A DNA stretch of 64,000 bases from Enterobacter dykesii (GCF_008364625.2 NZ_CP126604.1:2666001-2730000); one strand, 5' to 3'; shown: positions 36,511 through 47,705, counted from the first letter of the stretch. Notes: generated from the letters alone by a model not told the origin. Program-made: numbers and translations.

Positions 36511-38559
36511 TTATTTTGCCGGAGCGGGCTGTACGGCAGGTTTCTCTTTTTCCTGATTCGCCAGGTCGAGAGCGATATGCACCGTCTCGTCCAGATACGG
36601 ATCCGGCTCCTGGTAATCTTTTGGCAGATCGTCCAGTTTCTTGAGCAGAGGCTTGCCTTCGCGCTTGAAGCGATCGTTGATACGCGCCAGGCGGGTTGCA
36701 TCGTCTTCGTTGTTCTCTTTCTCACGCTGAGCGTAGTTAAGAGAAACGATATTCCGCTTATCTTTCAGGGCATTGAATCGTGCAATGTCCTTCATGATGT
36801 ACTGGAACTCCGGATCTTTCGCGATACGGTCGTTATGCGCTTTCAGCAGTTCAGGGCCAAATTGCGTCATATCACCCGCTTTCACGTAGGTCGCGGCATT
36901 GATGCTGTCCCACGGCAAGGCGTTATCTTCAAACTTCTCGCCGGTTTCGGTCTCTTCCGTGCCTGTCGGCATCATGATGTCCGGCGTTACACCCTTACGC
37001 TGCGTACTCCCGCCGTTCACGCGGTAGAATTTCTGAATGGTGTACTGAACCGAGCCCAGCGCAGGCCATTCCGGACGCAGCATCTGATCGTAGATACGAT
37101 TCAGAGAGCGATACTGCTGAACGGTACCTTTCCCGAAGGTTGGCTCACCGACGATCAGCGCGCGACCATAGTCCTGCATTGCAGCGGCAAAGATTTCAGA
37201 CGCGGAAGCACTGAAGCGGTCAACCAGGACCACCAGCGGGCCTTTGTAGTAGACCACACCGTCGTTGTCGGCATCTTCACGCACTTTACCGTTGTTATCG
37301 CGCACCTGAACCACAGGACCAGATGGAATGAACAGACCGGAGAGTGAAACCGCTTCCGTCAGCGCCCCGCCGCCGTTACTGCGCAGGTCGATGATAATGC
37401 TGCTGACGTTCTGCTTTTCAAGCTTCTGCAGCTGAACCTTCACATCGTCAGTCAGCCCCACGTAGAAGCCAGGAATATCCAGAACACCCACCTTCTCTTT
37501 ACCCACGGTTTTCACCGACATTTTCACCGCGCGATCTTCCAGACGGATACGCTCGCGGGTCAGGGTAACGATACGGGTTTTGGTGCCTTTACCGGCAGGC
37601 AGAATTTCCAGACGAACCTTGCTGCCTTTCGGACCTTTGATCAGCGCAACCACGTCATCGAGACGCCAGCCGATCACGTCGACCATGTTCTGGCCTGTTT
37701 GTCCTACACCCACAATGCGATCGCCTACGCTAATCGCTTTGCTTTTGGATGCCGGGCCACCCGCGACCATGGAATTGATCACCGTGTAATCATCGTCCAT
37801 CTGCAGCACCGCGCCGATACCTTCCAGAGACAGGCTCATCTCGGTATTGAACTGTTCGGTGTTGCGTGGAGAAAGATAGTTGGTGTGCGGGTCGATTTCG
37901 TGCGCAAAAGCGGTCATCGCGAGTGAGAAAACATCCTCACTGTTGGTCTGCGCCAGACGACGAATGGCAAATTTGTAACGACGCGTCAGCGTGTCACGGA
38001 TCTCTTTTTCGTCTTTGCCGGTCAGCTTAAGACTCAGTTCGTCGTATTTAACTTTACCGTCCCACAGCGCGTTCAACTCGGCTTCATCTTTCGGCCAGGG
38101 TGCTTTACTGCGATCCAGATTAAAGGTGTCAGTACCGGTGAAGTCCATCGGACGTTCCAGCACTTTCAGCGCGTACTGATAGCGTTCAAAGCGGCGCTTT
38201 TGCGACAGGTTGTAGAGATCGTAGAACAGATCCAGCTTGCCTGAACGCAACTCGTCACCCACCTCGGATTTGCGCTTAGCGAACTGCTCGACATCGCTGG
38301 CGAGCAAAACGTTATGGCTGTAATCCAGCAAGTTCAGATAGCGGTCAAAGATTTTGGCCGAAAAGGCCTGATCGAGATCGAACTGACGATAGTGCGAGCG
38401 GGTAAAACGTGAGGTCACGCGCTCGCTCACCGTCGCGTGCTGCGTCTCTTCCTTGAGCACCGGAATTTGATCAACACGCGTGATATCGTCCACTGCAAAA
38501 GCGTGACCTGTTATAGCAAACAGGCCCGCCAGCGCGGTGAGCTTAAAAAAAGTGTTCAT
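36511..38559 (-). CDS. prc: Carboxy-terminal protease Prc (Tsp)
   Basis: 682 aa periplasmic serine protease, S41 family. Signal peptide (FFKLTALAGLFAITGHAFA), PDZ domain near residues 240–320 (LEGIGAVLQMDDDYTVI), and the Ser/Lys catalytic dyad within DRFSASASEIF (Ser near 452) and EPTFGKGTVQ (Lys near 477). Processes FtsI and degrades SsrA-tagged or NlpI-presented proteins such as MepS. Start ATG at 38559 (MNTFFKL). It follows proQ by 19 bp, an operon. Confidence 0.97.
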   Translation of the reverse strand: MNTFFKLTALAGLFAITGHAFAVDDITRVDQIPVLKEETQHATVSERVTSRFTRSHYRQFDLDQAFSAKIFDRYLNLLDYSHNVLLASDVEQFAKRKSEVGDELRSGKLDLFYDLYNLSQKRRFERYQYALKVLERPMDFTGTDTFNLDRSKAPWPKDEAELNALWDGKVKYDELSLKLTGKDEKEIRDTLTRRYKFAIRRLAQTNSEDVFSLAMTAFAHEIDPHTNYLSPRNTEQFNTEMSLSLEGIGAVLQMDDDYTVINSMVAGGPASKSKAISVGDRIVGVGQTGQNMVDVIGWRLDDVVALIKGPKGSKVRLEILPAGKGTKTRIVTLTRERIRLEDRAVKMSVKTVGKEKVGVLDIPGFYVGLTDDVKVQLQKLEKQNVSSIIIDLRSNGGGALTEAVSLSGLFIPSGPVVQVRDNNGKVREDADNDGVVYYKGPLVVLVDRFSASASEIFAAAMQDYGRALIVGEPTFGKGTVQQYRSLNRIYDQMLRPEWPALGSVQYTIQKFYRVNGGSTQRKGVTPDIMMPTGTEETETGEKFEDNALPWDSINAATYVKAGDMTQFGPELLKAHNDRIAKDPEFQYIMKDIARFNALKDKRNIVSLNYAQREKENNEDDATRLARINDRFKREGKPLLKKLDDLPKDYQEPDPYLDETVHIALDLANQEKEKPAVQPAPAK

Positions 38560-38578
38560 GCCAGGCTTGGCCTCCGTT

Positions 38579-39265
38579 TCAGAACAACAAGTGTTCTGCG
38601 CGTACAATCATTGACATACCAGAAGTCAGCTGTACACGAACGCCATCTTTGGTGATTTCCAGTACGGTGGCGTCCATAGCATTGTTACCCGCTTTAACCT
38701 TCAGTGCCTGACCTACGCTCAGGGCGTTAATGTCAGAAACCGGCGTATGGCGCGGCTCTTCACGAGGGGCACGCGGGGCTTTTGCTGCTGGTTTGTCTGC
38801 ACGCGGTTTGCGATCGTTATTATCGTGACGACGCGGCGCAGGGCGTGGTTTACGCTCACGACGAGGCGCTTCTTCCTGGCCGTTTGCCGCTGCGGCTTCG
38901 CGTTTTTTCGCCTGCTGTTCTGCACGTTGTGCCTGAACGCGTGCTTTGGCTTCTTCAAGCTGCTTACGCGCGTGCTCAACGTGCTGCTCGTCCAGCTCAC
39001 CACACGGGTTGCCGTCGAGATCCACGCGGGTCGCGCCAGGTTTGATACCGTACAGGTAACGCCAGCTCGAAGTATAAAGACGTAAGGCGGAACGCAGCTG
39101 AGTTTTGCTGAGGTTCATTTCCCCTTCAACACGCGCCACCAGATCCTGAAAAATACCGACTTTCAGGGGACGAGCTTCACCTTCCGCGCTGAAGCACTGC
39201 GGGAAACGCTCGGCCAGAAATGCGATAACTTCTTTACTGCTATTCAACTTAGGTTGATTTTCCAT
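38579..39265 (-). CDS. proQ: RNA chaperone ProQ
   Basis: 228 aa. N-terminal FinO/ProQ domain (residues about 1–120), a Lys/Arg/Ala-rich disordered linker ([20 protein letters not shown] onward, about 120–175), and a C-terminal Tudor-like domain ([20 protein letters not shown]). Binds many sRNAs and 3' UTRs, needed for ProP expression and for stability of structured RNAs. ATG at 39265. In operon with prc. Confidence 0.97.
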   Translation of the reverse strand: MENQPKLNSSKEVIAFLAERFPQCFSAEGEARPLKVGIFQDLVARVEGEMNLSKTQLRSALRLYTSSWRYLYGIKPGATRVDLDGNPCGELDEQHVEHARKQLEEAKARVQAQRAEQQAKKREAAAANGQEEAPRRERKPRPAPRRHDNNDRKPRADKPAAKAPRAPREEPRHTPVSDINALSVGQALKVKAGNNAMDATVLEITKDGVRVQLTSGMSMIVRAEHLLF

Positions 39266-39361
39266 GAAATTTCCTGATTACAACGGACGTTGCCAACAAG
39301 CGCAGGCATGAACAGGCGTCATTATAATGACGCTATCAGTAAATGCTACGTTATCCGTTGA

Positions 39362-39859
39362 TTATCCTGCGACGCTCGCAAAGAATTTTTGATAATCGGT
39401 TGCAGCGAGTACGTTTTCCAGATTCGCCACCAGCTCGCGCAGCCCCTGTTCGTCCTCGGTTGTAAAGCGACTGAAGACCGTGCTGTCGATATCCAGAACG
39501 CCAATAATCTGATTTTTGACCACCAGCGGCAGAACGATTTCAGAATTACTGGCGGCATCACAGGCAATGTGTCCGTCAAACGCATGAACGTCTTCCACAC
39601 GCTGTACCTGATTCTCGGCCACCGCCGTGCCGCATACGCCACGCCCCACCGGGATACGCACGCAGGCCAGTTTGCCCTGGAACGGGCCGAGCACCAGCGT
39701 GTCACCTTCAAGGAGGTAAAAGCCTGCCCAGTTCACGTCAGAGAGACGTTCAAACAGCAATGCGCTAGTATTTGCCAGAGTGGCTAAGAAGCTGGTCTCA
39801 CCCGCCATCAATGCCTTAAAATCGCGGTTAAGATCCGCGTAGAATTCTGTTTTGTTCAT
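39362..39859 (-). CDS. msrC: Free methionine-(R)-sulfoxide reductase MsrC
   Basis: 165 aa GAF-domain enzyme (formerly YebR) that reduces free Met-R-sulfoxide. The three active/resolving cysteines are seen in LACVRIPVG, GVCGTAV and HIACDAAS, positions about 84, 94 and 118. ATG at 39859. Divergent from letA, 132 bp away. Confidence 0.95.
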   Translation of the reverse strand: MNKTEFYADLNRDFKALMAGETSFLATLANTSALLFERLSDVNWAGFYLLEGDTLVLGPFQGKLACVRIPVGRGVCGTAVAENQVQRVEDVHAFDGHIACDAASNSEIVLPLVVKNQIIGVLDIDSTVFSRFTTEDEQGLRELVANLENVLAATDYQKFFASVAG

Positions 39860-39991
39860 TATTCAATCACTTAGTTGTCTTACAAATTTACCGCATAGCC
39901 TATTAAAATAAGCATTAAATGCGCTCATGCTCAAGATGAATCCGTTCATGAGTTATTATAACTTTCAACAATACTTATTTGTGCGCAGCTG

Positions 39992-41275
39992 ATGGCCTTA
40001 AAAACAACCAAAATTACGCCGACAAGAAAGATAACTGTCCATACGGTAAGCGAAGCTTTGCCACGTGCACATTATCAGCGTTGCCCCCAGTGCGATACGC
40101 TTTTTATGTTGCCGAAGATGAAATCGCACCAAAGTGCCTTTTGTCCGCGCTGCGACGCCAAAATTCGCGATGGCCGCGACTGGTCGTTGACCCGCCTCGC
40201 CGCCATGGCCGTCACCATGCTGCTGCTGATGCCCTTCGCCTGGAGCGAACCGCTGCTAAAGCTCTACCTGCTTGGCGTACGTATTGACGCCAACGTGCTG
40301 CAGGGTATCTGGCAGATGACCCGTCAGGGGGATCCCATCACCGCTGCCATGGTGCTGTTCTGTACCGTTGGCGCGCCGCTGGTGCTGGTCGCCGCCATTG
40401 CCTATCTTTGGTTTGGCAATATTCTCGGCATGAATCTTCGGCCGGTACTGCTGATGCTGGATAAGCTCAAAGAGTGGGTGATGCTGGATATTTATCTGGT
40501 GGGCGTAGGCGTTGCGTCAATAAAGGTGCAGGACTACGCCTTTTTGCAGCCCGGCATCGGACTCTTTGCTTTCATCAGCCTGGTGTTGCTGAGCATACTG
40601 ACGCTTATCCACCTGAACGTTGAACAGCTCTGGGAGCGATTTTACCCTCAGCGCCCCGCCACGCGTCCTGATGAAAATCTGCGCGTCTGTCTGGGATGTC
40701 ACTATACCGGCTTGCCCGACGCGCGTGGGCGCTGCCCGCGTTGCCACATTCCGTTGAGACTGCGGCGCAACAACAGCCTGCAAAAATGCTGGGCCGCGCT
40801 GATCGCCTCCCTGGTGTTTCTGATCCCAGCCAACATGCTGCCGATTTCCATCATTTACGTGAATGGCGGGCGTCAGGAGGATACTATCCTCTCCGGGATT
40901 ATCTCCCTTGCACACAGTAATGTCGGGGTGGCTGCGATCGTTTTTATTGCCAGTATTCTGGTTCCCTTTACCAAAGTGGTGGTGATGTTTACCCTGCTCA
41001 TCAGCATTCACTTTAAGTGTGAACAAGGCTTACGGACCCGCATTCTGCTGCTGCGGTTCGTCACCTGGATTGGCCGCTGGTCAATGTTAGATCTGTTCGT
41101 GATTTCGCTGATGATGTCGCTCATCAATCGCGACCAGCTACTTGCTTTTACAATGGGACCCGCGGCTTTTTATTTCGGCTCTGCGGTGATATTGACTATT
41201 CTTGCTGTGGAATGGCTGGATAGCCGCTTACTTTGGGATGCACATGAGTCAGGAAACCCCCGCTTCGCCGACTGA
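39992..41275 (+). CDS. letA: Lipid transport membrane protein LetA (YebS)
   Basis: 427 aa, the E. coli length, PqiA family. Two zinc-ribbon domains, each with CxxC pairs ([15 protein letters not shown] near 30–55; [16 protein letters not shown] near 230–255), each followed by a block of membrane helices. LetA works with the MCE tunnel LetB to move lipids between inner and outer membranes. ATG at 39992; the gene overlaps letB by 32 bp. Confidence 0.95.
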   Translation: MALKTTKITPTRKITVHTVSEALPRAHYQRCPQCDTLFMLPKMKSHQSAFCPRCDAKIRDGRDWSLTRLAAMAVTMLLLMPFAWSEPLLKLYLLGVRIDANVLQGIWQMTRQGDPITAAMVLFCTVGAPLVLVAAIAYLWFGNILGMNLRPVLLMLDKLKEWVMLDIYLVGVGVASIKVQDYAFLQPGIGLFAFISLVLLSILTLIHLNVEQLWERFYPQRPATRPDENLRVCLGCHYTGLPDARGRCPRCHIPLRLRRNNSLQKCWAALIASLVFLIPANMLPISIIYVNGGRQEDTILSGIISLAHSNVGVAAIVFIASILVPFTKVVVMFTLLISIHFKCEQGLRTRILLLRFVTWIGRWSMLDLFVISLMMSLINRDQLLAFTMGPAAFYFGSAVILTILAVEWLDSRLLWDAHESGNPRFAD

Positions 41276-43877
41276 AGCGAGAATTAAAACAAAACGCCGC
41301 ATTTCGCCATTCTGGTTGCTGCCCGTCATCGCCCTGATGATTGCAGGCTGGCTGATCTGGACGAGCTATGAAGATCGCGGGAGTACCGTCACCATTGATT
41401 TCCAGACCGCCGACGGCATCGTCGCCGGGCGAACGCCCGTTCGCTTCCAGGGAGTTGAAGTGGGTACGGTTCAGGACATCTCCCTTGGAAAAGGGCTGAA
41501 CAAGATTCAGGTGCGGGTCAGTATTAAATCTGACATGCAGGATGCCCTTCGCAGCGAAACGCAGTTCTGGCTTGTCACGCCAAAAGCGTCTCTGGCAGGC
41601 GTGTCAGGGCTGGATGCGCTCGTGGGCGGTAACTATATTGGCATGATGCCGGGTAAAGGAGAGCCGCAGGATCACTTTGTCGCCCTGGATACACAGCCCA
41701 AGTACCGCCTCAACAACGGCGATTTAATGATCCATCTGCAGGCGCCGGATCTCGGTTCTCTGAACAGTGGCTCACTGGTCTATTTCCGCAAAATCCCGGT
41801 TGGCCGCGTGTATGATTACGCGATCAACCCGAATAAACAGGGCGTCACCATCGACGTGCTGATCGAGCGTCGCTTCACCAATCTGGTGAAAAAAGGCAGC
41901 CGCTTCTGGAACGTCTCCGGCGTGGATGCGGACGTCAGCCTGAGCGGTGCGAAAGTGAAGCTGGAAAGTCTGGCCGCGCTGGTGAATGGTGCCATTGCCT
42001 TTGACTCCCCGGAAAACTCAAGCCCTGCCACCGCGGATGACTCATTTGGATTGTACGCTGACCTGGCGCACAGCCAGCGCGGCGTGATCGTCAAACTCGC
42101 CCTGCCCGATGCTAAGGGGCTAAAAGCCGGTTCAACGCCGCTGATGTATCAGGGGTTGCAGGTTGGTCAGCTCACCAAAATGACGCTCAACCCGGGCGGC
42201 TCGGTCACCGGCGAAATGACGGTCGATCCGAGCGTGGTCGATCTCCTGCGCGAGAAAACGCGTATCGAAATGCGCAGTCCAAAGCTCTCCCTGAACGATG
42301 CCAGCCTCAGCACGCTGTTGACCGGCAATACGTTTGAGCTCATCCCCGGCGAAGGTGAGCCCAGCAATAGCTTCGTGATTGCCCCGGCAGATAAATCCCT
42401 GCTGCAAAAGCCGGGCGTAGTGACCGTCACGCTGAATGCGCCAGAAAGTTACGGAATCGAAGCCGGTCAGCCGTTAATTTTACACGGCGTGCAGGTCGGC
42501 CAGGTGCTGGAGCGTAAGCTCTCCGCGAATGGCGTGACCTTCTCGGTCGCCATCGATCCGCAGTACAGCGACCTGGTGCACGGTGACAGCAAATTCGTGG
42601 TGAACAGTCGCGTCGATGTGAAGGTGGGACTGGACGGCGTGGAGTTCCTCGGTGCCAGCGCCAGTGAATGGGTTAACGGCGGCATCCGCATTCTGCCTGG
42701 CGATAAAGGCCCCGTTCGCGACAGCTATCCGCTGTATGCCAACCTGGAGAAAGCGGTTGAAAACAGCCTCAGCGATCTCCCTACCACCACGCTGACATTA
42801 AGCGCCGAGACGCTGCCGGACGTACAGGCAGGATCCGTGGTGCTGTATCGCAAGTTTGAAGTCGGGGAAGTGATCACCGTTCGCCCGCGTGCGGACGCGT
42901 TTGATATCGAACTGCATATCAAGCCGGAGTACCGCAAGCTGCTGACGCCAAACAGCGTCTTCTGGGCCGAAGGCGGCGCGAAAGTTCAGCTTAACGGTAA
43001 CGGGCTGACCGTGCAGGCCTCCCCGCTCTCACGCGCGCTGCGCGGAGCGATTAGCTTCGATAACCTCAGCGGCGCGGGCGCGAATCTGCGTAAAGGTGAT
43101 AAGCGTATTCTCTTCCCGTCCGAAACCGCCGCACGCGCCGTGGGTGGACAGATTACCCTGCACGCGTTTGATGCCGGCAAGCTGGCGGAAGGTATGCCAA
43201 TCCGCTATCTCGGCATTGATATCGGGCAGATCCAGAAGCTGACGCTGATTACCTCGCGCAACGAGGTGCAGGCCACCGCCGTGCTGTACCCGGAATATGT
43301 GCAGACCTTCGCCCGCACGGGTTCGCGCTTCTCGGTGGTCACGCCGCAGATCTCGGCCGCGGGCGTTGAGCATCTCGATACCATTTTGCAGCCTTACATC
43401 AACGTGGAGCCGGGCCAGGGCAATGCCCGTCGTGATTTCGAGCTGCAGGAAGCCACGATCACCGACTCGCGCTACCTTGGCGGCCTGAGCATCGTGGTGG
43501 AAGTGCCGGAAGCCGGCTCGCTGAGCATCGGCACCCCGGTACTGTTCCGCGGCATTGAGGTGGGTACGGTCACGGGCCTGACGCTCGGTACGCTCTCCGA
43601 CCGCGTGATGGTGGCGTTACGCATCAGCGAGCGTTACCAGCACCTGGTCCGTAATAACTCGGTATTCTGGCTGGCATCCGGCTATTCGCTGGACTTTGGC
43701 CTGACGGGAGGCGTGGTGAAAACCGGCACCTTTAACCAGTTCATTCGCGGCGGTATCGCGTTTGCCACGCCGCCGGGCACGCCGCTGGCGCCGAAAGCGC
43801 AGCCGGGTAAACACTTCCTGCTGCTCGAAAGCGAACCGAAAGAGTGGCGCGAATGGGGTACCGCCCTGCCGCGTTAA
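41244..43877 (+). CDS. letB: Intermembrane lipid transport MCE protein LetB (YebT)
   Basis: 877 aa with one N-terminal membrane helix ([20 protein letters not shown]) and seven consecutive MCE repeats of about 115 residues. Repeat starts are recognisable by the pattern G(T/Q)P(V/L)…G(V/L)xVGxV, e.g. [29 protein letters not shown] and [14 protein letters not shown]. Seven stacked hexameric rings form a periplasm-spanning tunnel in E. coli. Start ATG at 41244 lies inside letA, so the two are translationally coupled. Confidence 0.96.
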   Translation: MSQETPASPTEARIKTKRRISPFWLLPVIALMIAGWLIWTSYEDRGSTVTIDFQTADGIVAGRTPVRFQGVEVGTVQDISLGKGLNKIQVRVSIKSDMQDALRSETQFWLVTPKASLAGVSGLDALVGGNYIGMMPGKGEPQDHFVALDTQPKYRLNNGDLMIHLQAPDLGSLNSGSLVYFRKIPVGRVYDYAINPNKQGVTIDVLIERRFTNLVKKGSRFWNVSGVDADVSLSGAKVKLESLAALVNGAIAFDSPENSSPATADDSFGLYADLAHSQRGVIVKLALPDAKGLKAGSTPLMYQGLQVGQLTKMTLNPGGSVTGEMTVDPSVVDLLREKTRIEMRSPKLSLNDASLSTLLTGNTFELIPGEGEPSNSFVIAPADKSLLQKPGVVTVTLNAPESYGIEAGQPLILHGVQVGQVLERKLSANGVTFSVAIDPQYSDLVHGDSKFVVNSRVDVKVGLDGVEFLGASASEWVNGGIRILPGDKGPVRDSYPLYANLEKAVENSLSDLPTTTLTLSAETLPDVQAGSVVLYRKFEVGEVITVRPRADAFDIELHIKPEYRKLLTPNSVFWAEGGAKVQLNGNGLTVQASPLSRALRGAISFDNLSGAGANLRKGDKRILFPSETAARAVGGQITLHAFDAGKLAEGMPIRYLGIDIGQIQKLTLITSRNEVQATAVLYPEYVQTFARTGSRFSVVTPQISAAGVEHLDTILQPYINVEPGQGNARRDFELQEATITDSRYLGGLSIVVEVPEAGSLSIGTPVLFRGIEVGTVTGLTLGTLSDRVMVALRISERYQHLVRNNSVFWLASGYSLDFGLTGGVVKTGTFNQFIRGGIAFATPPGTPLAPKAQPGKHFLLLESEPKEWREWGTALPR

Positions 43878-43882
43878 TCTGC

Positions 43883-43914
43883 AAGGCTCCGGTGTCAACG
43901 CACCGGAGCCTTTA
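43883..43914 (+). terminator. letB terminator
   Basis: 12-bp stem AAGGCTCCGGTG / CACCGGAGCCTT, 6-base loop, 5 bases after the letB stop; the T-run is short (TTTAT). Confidence 0.7.
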
Positions 43915-43954
43915 TGTTACACTGCGCACCTGAACTTTTCCCTGTGGTGTGCCC

Positions 43955-45397
43955 GTGGCTCAAAACTCCGTATTTCTTCCTGAACAATTCCTGGCGCAGA
44001 TGCGCGAGGCGCTTCCTTCTCACCTGTCGTTAGATGATTTTATCGCCGCCTGCCAGCGTCCGTTACGCCGAAGTATTCGCGTCAACACGCTGAAAATCAG
44101 CGTCGATGATTTTCTGGCGCTGGTCTCGCCGTACGGCTGGCAGCTTACGCCGGTACCGTGGTGCGCTGAGGGGTTCTGGATCGAACGTGATGACGAAGCC
44201 TCCCTACCGCTGGGCAGTACCGCTGAGCATCTGAGCGGCCTGTTCTATATTCAGGAAGCCAGCTCGATGCTGCCGGTTGCCGCCCTGTTTGCCGATGGCA
44301 ATGCGCCTGAGCGCGTGATGGATGTTGCCGCGGCGCCCGGCTCAAAAACCACGCAAATTGCCGCCCGGATGGGTAACCACGGGGCGATCCTCGCCAACGA
44401 GTTTTCCGCCAGCCGCGTGAAGGTGTTGCATGCCAACATCAGCCGCTGCGGTATTCATAATGTTGCCCTGACGCACTTTGACGGACGCGTGTTTGGCGCC
44501 GCTTTACCGGAAGCCTTCGATGCCATTCTGCTGGACGCGCCCTGCTCCGGCGAAGGGGTGGTGCGTAAAGATCCCGACGCGTTAAAGAACTGGTCAGTTG
44601 AGAGCAACCTTGAGATCGCCGCCACGCAGCGCGAGCTGATCGAGAGCGCATTTCACGCCCTGCGCCCAGGCGGCACGCTGGTCTATTCAACGTGTACCTT
44701 AAACCGCGATGAAAACGAAGATGTCTGCCTGTGGCTGAAAGCGAACTACCCGGAGGCAGTTGAGTTCCTGCCGCTTAACGATCTGTTCGCCTCGGCACAG
44801 GAGGCGGTCACGCCGGAGGGTTTCCTTCACGTGTTCCCGCAGATTTACGACTGCGAAGGGTTCTTTGTGGCGCGTCTGCGTAAAACGCAGGCGGTTGCTC
44901 CCCTGCCCGCGCCTAAATTCAAGGTCGGCAACTTCCCGTTTTCCCCTCTTAAAGGTCGCGATGCAGCACAGCTTGAAGCCGCCGCTAAAAAGGTTGGGCT
45001 GGTATGGGATGAGAGCCTGCACCCCTGGATGCGTGATAAAGAGATCTGGCTGTTCCCGGCACAGATCGAGCCGCTCATCGGAAAGGTCCGTTTTTCACGA
45101 ATCGGGATCCGCCTGGCGGAAGTGCATAACAAAGGCTATCGCTGGCAGCATGAGGCCGTAATCGCCCTTGCCGGAGGCGAGAATACCTTTGCCCTGACGC
45201 ATCAGGAAGCAGAGGAGTGGTACCGTGGCCGCGATGTCTATCCGGACAGCACCCCATCAGGTGACGAAGTAATAGTGACGTATCAGGGATATCCGCTGGG
45301 TCTGGCAAAAAAGGTCGGCTCAAGGCTGAAAAACAGCTACCCGCGCGAGCTGGTTCGGGACGGTCGGCTGTTTACCGGTAACGATCGCACGGATTGA
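43955..45397 (+). CDS. rsmF: 16S rRNA (cytosine(1407)-C(5))-methyltransferase RsmF
   Basis: 480 aa (formerly YebU). NOL1/NOP2/Sun family Rossmann domain with SAM motif [13 protein letters not shown] (about 120), the general PCx motif DAPCSGEG (about 195) and the catalytic Cys in [10 protein letters not shown] (about 247), plus a C-terminal PUA-like region. Start uncertain between GTGs at 43955 (VAQNSVF, favoured because it matches MAQ- in E. coli) and 43949. Confidence 0.95.
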   Translation: MAQNSVFLPEQFLAQMREALPSHLSLDDFIAACQRPLRRSIRVNTLKISVDDFLALVSPYGWQLTPVPWCAEGFWIERDDEASLPLGSTAEHLSGLFYIQEASSMLPVAALFADGNAPERVMDVAAAPGSKTTQIAARMGNHGAILANEFSASRVKVLHANISRCGIHNVALTHFDGRVFGAALPEAFDAILLDAPCSGEGVVRKDPDALKNWSVESNLEIAATQRELIESAFHALRPGGTLVYSTCTLNRDENEDVCLWLKANYPEAVEFLPLNDLFASAQEAVTPEGFLHVFPQIYDCEGFFVARLRKTQAVAPLPAPKFKVGNFPFSPLKGRDAAQLEAAAKKVGLVWDESLHPWMRDKEIWLFPAQIEPLIGKVRFSRIGIRLAEVHNKGYRWQHEAVIALAGGENTFALTHQEAEEWYRGRDVYPDSTPSGDEVIVTYQGYPLGLAKKVGSRLKNSYPRELVRDGRLFTGNDRTD

Positions 45398-45503
45398 TAA
45401 AAAGCGCATTTTTTTACTGGCGATTTTGCTCTCTTTGTCTACGATCAAAAATGGGTGGCCACACTGGTCATACCAGATTTTGACAACCGACCCGGAGAGC
45501 ACT

Positions 45504-45743
45504 ATGACGAAAACCAGCGTGCGTATTGGCGCTTTTGAGATCGACGACGCAGAGCTGCGCGGCGAAGCACAAGGCGATCGAACGTTAAGTATTCCCTGCA
45601 AATCCGACCCGGATTTGTGCATGCAGCTCGATGCATGGGATGCAGACACCAGCGTCCCGGCAATACTTGATGGCGAACATTCTGTCCTTTACCGTGAGCA
45701 TTACGATAGTAAAACCGATGCCTGGGTCATGCGTCTTGCCTGA
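45504..45743 (+). CDS. yebV: YebV family protein
   Basis: 79 aa small soluble protein (MTKTSVRIGAFEIDDAELRG) with two cysteines in IPCKSDPDLCMQLD. Function unknown. ATG at 45504 follows CGGAGAG. In K-12 it is followed by yebW, which I do not find here. Confidence 0.92.
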   Translation: MTKTSVRIGAFEIDDAELRGEAQGDRTLSIPCKSDPDLCMQLDAWDADTSVPAILDGEHSVLYREHYDSKTDAWVMRLA

Positions 45744-45751
45744 CCTAAAGA

Positions 45752-45777
45752 GAACCCGCCCGAAGGCGGGTTATTTA
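45752..45777. terminator. Terminator between yebV and pphA
   Basis: AACCCGCC / GGCGGGTT stem with a GAAG-type loop, then TATTTATTA; on the other strand TCTCTTT follows. Serves converging yebV and pphA. Confidence 0.7.
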
Positions 45778-46422
45778 TTACTGCAGCTGCGCCAGCGTGA
45801 AGTAACCGTCGAAAACTGCCCCCGTATCAATGTAGTGAAGATTATTAAAATCATACCTTCTGTCGAGGGGCGTATGCCCAAACCAGAAATGATCCGCGCC
45901 GCTGATGCCCTCTCCTTTGCCCACCATAAATCCCATCAGCCTGTCGCGGTTCCATAAAACGCGCTGGGGACTAACCGGTTTTTGCCACCGGTATTCCGCG
46001 GCCGGATAATCAGCATGGGCTATCACATTCAGACCGTTCGCACAGGTTATCTCGATGATATGCGGTAAATCGCGACAGGCATTGAGCAACGATAGGGCCA
46101 ACTGTTGCTGGTCGCGTTCAAGATGCGAAAACCATATTCCGCCATTCATCGTCCAGAGTGAAAAATCGTTATTATCCAGACTGTCGAGAGCCATTTGCTC
46201 ATGGTTTCCCCGCACGGCACGAAACCATTTTTCATGAATTAACTGCAGGCATTTAACGCTATCAGGGCCACGATCGATCACATCCCCGACTGAAATAAGT
46301 AAATCCTCATATGGGTTAAAATGACGGCGTTTAAGCTCATCCATAAGCCACTGGTAACAACCGTGTATATCGCTGACAACCCAGACGTGACGCCACATCC
46401 CACCTTCAATTCGCTGATACAT
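45778..46422 (-). CDS. pphA: Serine/threonine protein phosphatase PphA-like
   Basis: 214 aa PPP-family metallophosphatase. Metal-binding motifs: SDIHGCY (usually GDxHG, with Gly replaced by Ser), GDVIDRGPDS, RGNHEQM and the late His in IAHADY and WFGHTPL. E. coli PphA (PrpA) acts in misfolded-protein signalling upstream of CpxR. This protein is more divergent from the K-12 version than its neighbours are, so it could be a related PrpA/PrpB-type enzyme. ATG at 46422 after GGAGG. Confidence 0.85.
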   Translation of the reverse strand: MYQRIEGGMWRHVWVVSDIHGCYQWLMDELKRRHFNPYEDLLISVGDVIDRGPDSVKCLQLIHEKWFRAVRGNHEQMALDSLDNNDFSLWTMNGGIWFSHLERDQQQLALSLLNACRDLPHIIEITCANGLNVIAHADYPAAEYRWQKPVSPQRVLWNRDRLMGFMVGKGEGISGADHFWFGHTPLDRRYDFNNLHYIDTGAVFDGYFTLAQLQ

Positions 46423-46488
46423 AGAACCTCCTTTAAACAGTATAGCCGCCGCAGAAAAGGCGACAGACAGGCGCGGTCGTCACGAAGT

Positions 46489-46505
46489 GAAACAAACGGT
46501 AAACC
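46489..46505 (-). promoter_or_regulatory. Candidate PhoP box between pphA and virK-like gene
   Basis: Minus strand GGTTTA-CCGTT-TGTTTC, 11 of 12 positions of the PhoP direct repeat (T/G)GTTTA-N5-(T/G)GTTTA. It lies 67–83 bp before pphA and about 84 bp before the virK-like start. I see no clear -10 at the expected distance towards pphA. VirK is PhoP-controlled in Salmonella. Confidence 0.45.
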
Positions 46506-46588
46506 AAACAGAAATAAAGATCCTCGCGCTATTAATCCCTTTTTATTGGCTCTTTAGAATAAGGGTATAAAAAAAGAGGGGTCATCAC

Positions 46589-47530
46589 GTGTCTAATACG
46601 CACCTGCATAACGATGTTTTTTATCCGCATCGCACAAATATTATTTCCGAGCTGGTGAACGGCAAACGCGTGCCGGGGCCGATCTGGCGCAAACGCGAAT
46701 ATCGCCTGAAGTTCCTTTTACGCTCGCTTCTGTTCTGGTCTTCCACCCATCGCATGCTGGAAGCCCTTTCGGGGCGCGACGATTTTGACAGACTGCTGGC
46801 CTCTCAAATTACGTTGCCCAGCAAGACCCACCGACAGTATCTGATGCGCGGCCTGACGGCTAACGATCGCGCCGACGCTATCGTCAACCATTACTCCTGG
46901 ATTGATAGCCTGAAAGAGAGCGGTCTCGCTCAGGCCCTGAGCAGCCCACAGGAGCAAGCCGTTGTGCATTTCCATGCCAAAGACGGTGTAACCTATACGG
47001 TCAATGCATCCTCTGCCGGGAAAGCCGAGCGCGAAGGCGAAAGCACGCTGTGGCTCCGCGACAACGAGGATACGCTGCTGGCCAGTCTGACCTTTAGCGT
47101 CGCGCGCAGTAACGGTCAGCAAGTCATAGTCATCGGCGGGCTTCAGGGGCCCCGTCGCTGCGTATCGCGAGATGTCATTAAACAGGCCACCCGCGCCTGC
47201 CACGGCCTGTTCCCTAAGCGCGTGTTAATGGAAGTTCTTTTTCAGCTGGCTGCGCAGTCATCTGTCCGGGCGATTTTTGCCGTCAGCGATGAAGGGCACG
47301 TTTTCCGCGCGTTGCGATATCGCCTGAGCAAAGGCCGCCATTTCCACGCCAGCTACGATGAATTTTGGGCATCACTGGACGGTAAAAAGCTTTCGGCCTT
47401 CTGCTGGCAGCTGCCGCTGCAGATGGAGCGTAAATCGCTTGAAGAGATTGCCAGTAAAAAACGTGCCGAATACCGCCGTCGCTTTGAGCTGCTCGATGAA
47501 ATAGAGGCATCCGTTAAGTCCCATTTTTAA
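46589..47530 (+). CDS. VirK/YbjX family protein (DUF535)
   Basis: 313 aa. Family traits include VPGPIWRKREYRLKFLLRSL near the N-terminus, the GGLQGPRR segment (about 188) and the late KGRHFHASYDEFW block with EIASKKRAEYRRRFELLDEI at the end. Members (Shigella VirK, Salmonella VirK, E. coli YbjX) are linked to virulence, antimicrobial-peptide resistance or envelope integrity; biochemistry is unknown. GTG start at 46589 with GAGGGG 7 bases before it. Not present at this locus in K-12. Confidence 0.88.
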   Translation: MSNTHLHNDVFYPHRTNIISELVNGKRVPGPIWRKREYRLKFLLRSLLFWSSTHRMLEALSGRDDFDRLLASQITLPSKTHRQYLMRGLTANDRADAIVNHYSWIDSLKESGLAQALSSPQEQAVVHFHAKDGVTYTVNASSAGKAEREGESTLWLRDNEDTLLASLTFSVARSNGQQVIVIGGLQGPRRCVSRDVIKQATRACHGLFPKRVLMEVLFQLAAQSSVRAIFAVSDEGHVFRALRYRLSKGRHFHASYDEFWASLDGKKLSAFCWQLPLQMERKSLEEIASKKRAEYRRRFELLDEIEASVKSHF

Positions 47531-47705
47531 GCCCGGCTGGCGCCTTCGCCCACTGCATAGCGGATGCATTCTGTTTAAAAGAGGAATGATAAAGCAGTGC
47601 ACTCTTGCACAGGGCGAGTGCGCTCAGTTAGCATTGCGCGAAATGATACCGGCGAATGCGTTGGGAAAAGCGCAATGTGGGCGCAAAAAATGAGGGACTT
47701 CGGTA

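Noticed and set aside
41244..43877. Internal repetition in letB considered as a tandem duplication artefact
   Set aside because: Seven diverged MCE domains are the normal architecture of LetB, and the length equals that of E. coli.
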